64,000 nt of DNA from Cacajao melanocephalus. Taxonomy: Eukaryota; Chordata; Mammalia; Primates; Pitheciidae. Position numbers and translations under genes: made by a program. Position 1 is the first letter of the stretch. Each line of letters begins with the position of its first letter. The DNA lies in the NCBI GenBank assembly GCA_963573385.1, contig CAUYLG010038394.1:1-64000 (forward strand), given 5' to 3'. Of this stretch, positions 58,037 to 64,000 are shown piece by piece. The notes below the pieces were generated by a model. The model ran no database searches. It was not told the origin of the DNA and saw nothing but the letters and a program-made list of their open reading frames with translations.

Positions 58037-59338
58037 CAGTCATTCGGCACATAACAGGCTTTTTGGTCAATGGTGCGCCATGTATCCAACAGTGGTCCCA
58101 TAAGATTATAATAAAGCTGGAAAATTCCTTTGGCTTGGCGACATCATAGCTGTCGTAAGGTCATAGAGCACTGCATTACTCATGTACGTGTGGTGATGCT
58201 GGTGTAAACAAACCTTCTGATCTACCAGCCCAATAAAAGTCTATCACATACAATTATGTACAGTACATACTACCTGATAATTGATGACTATGTTGCTGGT
58301 TCATATTATACTTTTTATCATTATTTTAGAATGTACTCTTTCTACTTGTTAAAAAAAAAAAAGCTAACTGTAAAACAGCTTCAGGCCAAACCTTCAGAAG
58401 GTATTCTGGAAGACGGCCTTGTCATCTCAGGAGATGACAGCCATGCCTGTTACTGCCACTGAAGACCTTCTAGTGGGACAAGAAATGGAGGTGAAAGATA
58501 CTGATATAGATGATCCGGACACTGTGTAGGCCTAGGCTAAATTGCTTGTGTCTTAGTTTTGAACAAAATGTTTTAGAATTTAAAAAAAATTAGAAAAAAG
58601 CATATAGGATAAGGTCATAAAAATATATTTTTATACAGCTGCGTAATATGTGTGTTTTAAACTAAATGCTATTACAAAAGAGCCAAAACTTTTAAAAATA
58701 AGTTTAATGCTTGCTTTGGCAGCACATGTACTAAAATTGGAATGATACAGAGAAGATTAGCATGGCCCCTGCACAAGGATGACACGCAAATTTGTGAAGC
58801 GTTCCACATTTAAAATAAATAAATAAATAAGTTTATAAAGTAAACAAATTACAATAACCTACGGTTAATTTATTATTAAAGGCAGAAGTTTAAAAAACCA
58901 GTTTAGTATGGCCTAAGTGTACAGTGTTTATAAAGCTTATAGTAGTGTACAATAGCATCTCAGGCCTTCACATTCACCCACCACTCACTCACTGGCTCAC
59001 CCAGAGCAACGTCCAGTCCTGCAAGCTCCATTCCTGGTAAGTGCCCTAGACAGGTAGACCACTTTTTATCTTTTATACGGTGTTTTTACTATAGCTTTTC
59101 TATGAATGGATACAAAAATACTCACCCTTGTGCTACAATTGCCTACAGTATTCAGTACAACATGTTGGCTGCACAGGTTTGTAACCTAGGAGCTATGGGC
59201 TATGCCATACAGCCTGGGTGTGTGGTAGGCTATGCCATCTGGGTTTGTGAAAGTAAACTCTTATGTTTTACAATAACGTAATCACCTAACGATGCATTTC
59301 TCCCAAGGTCTCCCCATAGTTAAGTGAGGCATGACTGT
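58037..59338 (+). mobile_element. Tigger-type DNA transposon with internal deletion
   Basis: The left end cagtcattcggcacataaca and right end gttaagtgaggcatgactg are terminal inverted repeats of the CAGTCATG type. A TA dinucleotide follows at 59339. Only the C-terminal end of the transposase survives: 58453-58529 reads ATEDLLVGQEMEVKDTDIDD, ending in a tag stop. The 3' half has the family's cacattcacccaccactcac, tacagtattcagtacaacat and aggctatgccat segments. Target-site, ends and length (about 1.3 kb) fit a non-autonomous TcMar-Tigger relative; the exact family name is uncertain. A U6 pseudogene is inserted at 58707. Confidence 0.8.
58707..58812 (+). pseudogene. U6 snRNA retropseudogene
   Basis: A full-length copy of U6 spliceosomal RNA, from tgcttgctttggcagcacat through gagaagattagcatggcccc to gtgaagcgttccacattt. 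About six changes are seen, most at former CpG or CG-containing sites (cgctt to tgctt, ggaacg to ggaatg, gcgc to gcac, ttcg to tttg). The terminal T run needed for RNA polymerase III termination is broken. An A-rich tail (aaaataaataaataaat) follows, with target duplications aaataagttta at 58696-58706 and 58825-58835. It arose by L1-mediated retroposition. No proximal sequence element is expected or seen, so it is very likely silent. Confidence 0.95.
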
Positions 59339-59340
59339 AT

Positions 59341-59480
59341 ATGTATATTTAATCCTCTAACAATGCTGGAGATAATGTTATCTCCATTTTACAGATGAAA
59401 AAACTAAGCCTCAGGGAGGCTAAGTAACTTAATTCAGACGCTATTAACATGCCCTGGGTTTTTACGAATTCAGAGTTGCA
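59341..59480 (-). mobile_element. MIR, 5' part (split by transposon)
   Basis: Reads ctccattttacagatgaaaa, then aactaagcctcagggaggct, then aagtaacttaattcag. Confidence 0.85.
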
Positions 59481-59554
59481 ATCAGCCGTCACCTTGTGTG
59501 GCCAATTAGTTTATTCCTTAATTAACCCCGTGGAAGAGTGACGGGAAGGCAGGA

Positions 59555-59770
59555 TTTGGAACCAAACAGAATAAGTTAAATTCCTGCTTTTGGAACTTAA
59601 TAAGTGATTGCCATTTAGCTAATTACTTCACTTCTTTGGCTCTCAGTTTTCTTATCTGTAAAATGGAGATTTATATCTAGCTTATTACCTTTGTTGAAAG
59701 GACTCAATGAGATAATGTTTGAAAACTGCCTAGTACAGAGTCTTCAAAGAAAGGTAACATTATGTAGGCC
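59555..59770 (+). mobile_element. MIR
   Basis: Reads cagttttcttatctgtaaaa, tggagatttatatctagctt and actcaatgagataatgtttg. Confidence 0.85.
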
Positions 59771-59904
59771 ACAATTGCTAATAAGAATCACAATTGGGAA
59801 ATACCACTAGGCTTATAGGAAGTTGTTTTATTTGAATATCAGACTGCTCAATTCATATTTCTTTACTTTTTGTACTTGTGACCAGTAAGAAATAAATGTG
59901 TATA

Positions 59905-59978
59905 TTACAGTAACAAATGGGCTCCAAATCTTACTGGCTTGCTGCAGCAAAGGTTTATTTCTCCCCCTGTGCTACATG
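59905..59978 (-). mobile_element. Outer MLT1-like LTR, part 1
   Basis: Reads cagtaacaaatgggctccaa, then atcttactggcttgctgcag, the reversed 3' end of an MLT1-class LTR. A second LTR interrupts it at 59979. Confidence 0.6.
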
Positions 59979-60340
59979 TCTTAGTGTGTTCCAGCTGCTC
60001 TAACAAAATATGTAAACAGTGTAGCTTACACCCAACAGAAATGTATTCTTTGTAGTTTTGAAGGCTGGAAAGTTTCCAATCAAGGCACCAGTGATACAGG
60101 GGTCAGGTGAGGGCCCGCTTCCCTGTTCATAAGGATGCCTCTCTCTGTGGTCTCACATGGACGAAGAGGCAAGCCAGCTCTCTCTGGCCTCTTTTATAAG
60201 GGCACTAATCCCATTTGTGGGGGTTCCACTCTCATGACAGTCATCTCCCAAAGCACCCACCTCTTAATACCATCACCTTGGGGGTTCAAATTTCAACGTA
60301 TTAATTTTGGGAGGACACATTCTTCCCAGAGCGCTCTGTG
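59979..60340 (-). mobile_element. MLT1A/B-type solo LTR, nested
   Basis: Reads tcttagtgtgttccagctgc, cctcttttataagggcacta, cttaataccatcaccttggg and ttaattttgggaggacacat. A well-preserved ERVL-MaLR LTR in reverse, with no internal region. Confidence 0.85.
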
Positions 60341-60545
60341 TCCAAATGTGGAGTTGGTTGGGCCCTGTCCCATGGTCATCTCTACTTTAGGACTCAGGCT
60401 GAAAGAGCGGCTCCTGGCTGGACTATTGATAGTAGTGACAGAGGCACAAAGACGTGGTGGAACAGAAACTAGCTTTGAAGCCTCTGCTTGGAAGTGACAC
60501 CTATGACTTCTGCCCACACTGCACTGGTCAAGCAATCCCATAGTT
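60341..60545 (-). mobile_element. Outer MLT1-like LTR, part 2
   Basis: Reads gactcaggctgaaagagcgg, tgacagaggcacaaagacgt and ttggaagtgacacctatgac, then ttctgcccacactgcactgg. The remaining body of an older MLT1-class LTR. Confidence 0.6.
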
Positions 60546-61109
60546 GGCTCCTGAGTTCAACACTTGCAGCTCAGTGTAAATAACCCTTTCGTGTAGAGAC
60601 ACACTGCAGAAAGTCAGAAACCAGAATATTTATCACACGCTAAGACAATCTGCCTCAAATTGTAAATGGGGCTGCAAATGATTTTGATAGTCTTGAAATT
60701 TACCGAGTTTGGTCTTATGTACTGCTTAGATTTGCCTAGGGATGTTTAGGTTTGTTTTTGTCAGTTTTGATGAACTGATGTATTGCCTAAAATAGCAAAA
60801 TACACTTAGGCCTAGTAAAAACATTTTTATTACTGGAATTCCTGTAGGAAAAATAACTTTGTTATGGCATGTTTAGAGATCTCTAGCACCAAGGCTTTTT
60901 CCCCCTATTAGAATAATTGTTTTTGTAATGTTATTTTTGATAATGTGCTATTTCTTAGAAATACAACCATTATTTTATAGTACAAAAGAATGCATTTCTG
61001 AATTTTTCAGAAATCTCGGCTGCCATAGCTTTTGGTTGCCCCATGTTCCAGAGAAAGGAAGCATCAGAAGATAGCTCCCATTAGCTTAATTTTCCCTATT
61101 TGCATATTT
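60546..61109. other. Unique AT-rich sequence
   Basis: No gene and no named repeat. Confidence 0.35.
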
Positions 61110-61285
61110 CTTTTTCCCCCATCTCTGTTGCAGCATCTATCCCGTTTCTGCTTTACTTTTGAGTTATTTATTTACTTATTGATCAGTCTGCTACTAGAGT
61201 ATCAGTTTCTAGAGGGCAGCAATATTTCTTCCCGGTCTCTGTGTCCCTTTTCCTACCCGGTCCAGCTTTAAATAAAGTTTCTTGA
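61110..61285 (+). mobile_element. L2 3' end
   Basis: Reads agttatttatttacttattg, then gagtatcagtttctagaggg, then tttaaataaagtttcttgag. Confidence 0.65.
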
Positions 61286-61398
61286 GTTGAACTGGGTGGA
61301 GATAAGAATTACCCTTAAATAAAATATAAATGAATAGGCTATCTCCTTCTGCTTCTTGGGTTTAAAAGGCTGTAAGAATGTTTTCCCTTCTATAGAAA

Positions 61399-61469
61399 AT
61401 AAAGTAGAGTTCTTGCTTACCATTCCTAAGGATCATAAAGTAGAATCTTGCTAACTATTCCTAAGGATC
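61399..61469. repeat. 35/36-bp tandem duplication
   Basis: Two adjacent units (61399-61434 and 61435-61469), each ataaagtaga ... attcctaaggatc, with a few differences and a 1-bp length change. Confidence 0.92.
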
Positions 61470-62547
61470 AAGGATTTAATTTGTTCCTTCTAAGTACAAG
61501 GCTGACTATGCCAGTTGGAAGCTAATTTTTTTTTTCTTCTATTCTCACTCTACCAAACATTTGCTTGTGCAGTTCACATTTAGAGATGTTCTACCTATTG
61601 GGTTTTATAAGATGGTTGGGAGCTAGCAGGGAGGAGAATGAGATGGAGGGAGGTTTGGGGAGAAACTATAGGCAATTATAAACCAAGGAAAGGCTTGTAT
61701 ACCTTTCTATTTGGAAAAAAGGGGGGCTATATGCAGTCCTGATAGAGTCTTTTATGTTAAATTGAGAGGAAAAAATTCCTTCTCTGATTTTTCTGGCTGA
61801 GACCTAGGGTCAGCACAACAGACCATGATGTTAGCTGGCAGCCAATTCAGTATTCAGCTTTTTCCTAAAGACAAGGGAAAAAGACAAAGGCTGGGATAGT
61901 TCCATACAAAATGATTCTATTACCCACCTCCAAATGGCAAGACTTAAATAGGGGGAATTCTACTTACTTAGATGATAATGAGTCTTTTTTACAGCATGCT
62001 TAAGAGTCACATTGACTGCCTTGTTTACCAAAGCAATGGTTGGAATATAGCACAGACTTCTAAGGACTAAATGAATGCACACAGGTCTTTTGGGTGCCCA
62101 ACTAGGGAGCTCACTTACCTTTGTTCCTTAGGATGCCTGGATGTCCACAGGATTCCAGATTCTCTACAGGTGTTCAGATTGTATGCCCTATTCACTGGGT
62201 ACCCTGGTTCTCTTCACTCAAGCCTTCATTTTGCTTCCCACTGTTCATGAACACATGTACATTCCACTTTATATTTTTGGGTTCCTGGGTTAGCTAAGTA
62301 GACCAGCATTGCTGATAAGCTTTCCCATTATCTAAAATTGTTTTGGCAGCAGGAGGCAGGAGGGAGATAAGAGAGGGGCACGGAAGGGGAGATTTTGGCT
62401 GGCATCTTCTGCCTTTCCCCACATGGTATTTTTTTAGTTCGACAAAGCCCTTCTACATTCGTTTTATTGTGATGGTATGACAGGAAATAACCCTGACTTG
62501 TGATCCACAGACCTGAATTCTAGCCTTACTTTTGATTCTTTTAACTC
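61470..62547. other. Unique sequence
   Basis: About 1.1 kb with no gene and no strong repeat. The end (62493-62530) may hold the start of a MIR. Confidence 0.35.
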
Positions 62548-62690
62548 ATTTATTAAATATATGTTGAGTGCTTTCTACCCTGTGCAGAGCCCTAGGGGAT
62601 ACAAAGATGAAAAAGTCATCATCCTTGCCTTTGAGAGGTTCAACATTTAGTAGAGAAGCATGTAAACACAAAAAAATGTGATAAAAATAC
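62548..62690 (-). mobile_element. L2 3' part (split by MIR)
   Basis: Reads atatatgttgagtgctttct, ccctaggggatacaaagatg, tttgagaggttcaacattta. Confidence 0.75.
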
Positions 62691-62775
62691 AACACGATAA
62701 TGTGTGTAAAAAGGCATAGTGCATGGCTTTCATCCAATAAATGTGAGCTATTGTTAATATTGCTGCTATTATTAT
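62691..62775 (+). mobile_element. MIR 3' fragment
   Basis: Reads catagtgcatggctttcatc, then caataaatgtgagctattgt, then attattattctgc. It lies between two pieces of one L2. Confidence 0.6.
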
Positions 62776-62779
62776 TCTG

Positions 62780-63017
62780 CTAACAGAGGCGTGTTCAATA
62801 TGCTGCAGGATCGCAGATGAAAGTTGGTGCCTGGGGTGTTAGGTGGGGATCCAGAGGAAGGCTTTCCGAGAGAAACTGCTTTTGACCAGAGTCTTAAAGG
62901 AAGAACGAAAGAGCCATAAGGGAACAAGCTTGGTGTGGGAGGCTGGATGGGGCGGGGGCAAGTTAGGGAAAGACAATCCATCACAGGGGACTATCTGGTC
63001 AATGCAGGAATGTATGG

Positions 63018-63051
<34 letters not shown>

Positions 63052-63180
63052 AGTTTGGCTTGGGTAGGGTACAGCAGTGAGGTTGAGTGATGAGAAGTAC
63101 ATGAAGGGCCTCAGATGCTGCTTGGGAAATTTAGATTTTATCCTCTAAACTGTAAGACCAAACGGAAAGCACTTTATATA
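62780..63180 (-). mobile_element. L2 continuation
   Basis: Reads ccagaggaaggctttccgag, ccagagtcttaaaggaagaa, and after the TG array acatgaagggcctcagatgc and atttagattttatcctctaa. Confidence 0.75.
63019..63050. repeat. (GT)n microsatellite
   Basis: About 15 GT units inside the L2 copy. It causes cysteine-valine and threonine-histidine repeats in overlapping frames. Confidence 0.96.
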
Positions 63181-63539
63181 TTTCAACGAGATTTTTGCTT
63201 CAGGAAGCTAACCGTGCCCCTGGATGATCCCATGTCAATGCACAACTAACGCACATCCATTGACCTCAGTTTTTTCATATGTAGTAGGCATGATAAGCCA
63301 TGATCTGCTTATCAAGTAAACATGCTACACTCATTAAAGTAAGAAATAAGAAGGTAAAAATGTTCTTTGTCATGATGTTCTCTTAAACATATCCTATCGT
63401 GCACTTAATTACTTCAGGGCCTTTGCTTAACCGCCTGCCTTCCTCTTATTCCCCCAGTATCACTGCTTCCTAGCTTCTTTTAACTTCTTCAAGTCATCAG
63501 CATCTTCTGCTGGGCCCCACTCAAGTTGTTTCTGCTCTA
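63181..63539. other. Unique sequence
   Basis: Nothing recognised. Confidence 0.35.
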
Positions 63540-63956
63540 TGAAGCCTTCTGCATTCATTTTCTACTGCTTTGTAACAAATGACCACAAACTTCATGGCTT
63601 AAAACATCTCCCATTCATTTTCTCAAAATCTCTGTCGGGCAGGAGTCTGGGTACAGTTTAAGTGGGCTCTTTGTTCAGGATCTCACAAGACTGAAATCAA
63701 GATGAAATTCAGTCTGCATTCCTTTCTAGAGCTCAGCATCCTTAAGCTTGTGGATTCATTGGCATTATTCACTTCCTTGCAGTTGTAGGATAGAGGTCCT
63801 TTTTCTGTGGTGGCCATCGGCCAGGAGGCTCTCTCTGCTGCTAGAGGCTGCTCATCATTTTCTGCCTCATAACCCGCTCCACAACACAGCAGTTTGTGTC
63901 TTCAAGGCCAACAAGAGAGCATGGGCTGCAGCTTGGAATCTCTTTTGCTTCTTCTA
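63540..63956 (-). mobile_element. MLT1C/D-type LTR
   Basis: Reads tttgtaacaaatgaccacaa, cttcatggcttaaaacatct, ggcaggagtctgggtacagt and cttccttgcagttgtaggat. Reversed ERVL-MaLR LTR. Its distal end is lost or replaced near 63957. Confidence 0.85.
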
Positions 63957-64000
63957 GACCAAGCTTGTCCCACCCGTGATCTATGGGCCCCATGCAGCCC
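63957..64000. mobile_element. Start of a dispersed repeat cut by the window edge
   Basis: gaccaagcttgtcccacccg, then gggccccatgcagccc, resembles the first bases of an interspersed repeat common in primate DNA. Too little is present to name it. Confidence 0.35.

Noticed and set aside
58707..58812. U6 as a functional snRNA gene
   Set aside because: Multiple substitutions, a broken T terminator, and an A-tail with target duplications show a retropseudogene.

Overview
This window is nuclear genomic DNA from a primate, most likely human. It carries seven Alu elements of J and S type, a 3' end of a primate-age L1, a MADE1 mariner fragment, a U6 snRNA retropseudogene and a deep layer of old mammalian repeats (MIR, L2, L3/CR1, MER5, MER20, Tigger, MLT1 LTRs). 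I recognise no established protein-coding gene. The longest open frames are short, lack known domains, and are often explained by Alu, L1, LTR or simple-repeat sequence. The window reads as intergenic or intronic DNA. Family names rest on remembered consensus patterns, and boundaries of old repeats are approximate.

Layout: 0-10 kb holds a MER5 pair, an MLT1 LTR, MIRs, an Alu with clear target-site duplications and a Tigger transposon with a recognisable transposase N-terminus. 10-14 kb holds a MER20, an unclassified block with an internally repeated segment, and an AluJ inside a MIR. 14-21 kb is MIR and L2 plus long unique stretches. 21.6-23.4 kb is an L3/CR1 LINE with reverse-transcriptase remnants, interrupted by an Alu and a MADE1. 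24-32 kb is MER5, L2 and MIR with an Alu at the end. 34-36 kb is an L2 followed by an AT-rich simple-repeat cluster with a perfect 36-bp palindrome, next to a 161-bp segment that recurs inverted about 3 kb away. 31.9-43.9 kb has no Alu. 42-45 kb holds a candidate 129-bp exon with strong splice signals and enhancer-like unique sequence. 47-50 kb has an L1 inside a MIR and an Alu inside a MaLR LTR. 51.8-52.3 and 57.4-57.8 kb are further candidate regulatory blocks. 58.0-59.5 kb is a triple nest: a MIR split by a Tigger-type transposon, itself split by a U6 pseudogene. 60-64 kb ends in MLT1 LTRs (one inside another), L2 and a TG microsatellite.

Few Alus, very little L1 and many MIR/L2 fragments fit a regulatory or developmental-gene neighbourhood, but that is inference. 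The observations most worth checking are the candidate exon, the palindrome-flanked inverted duplication, the unclassified 11-12.8 kb block, and two unique blocks 14 kb apart that share motif order.
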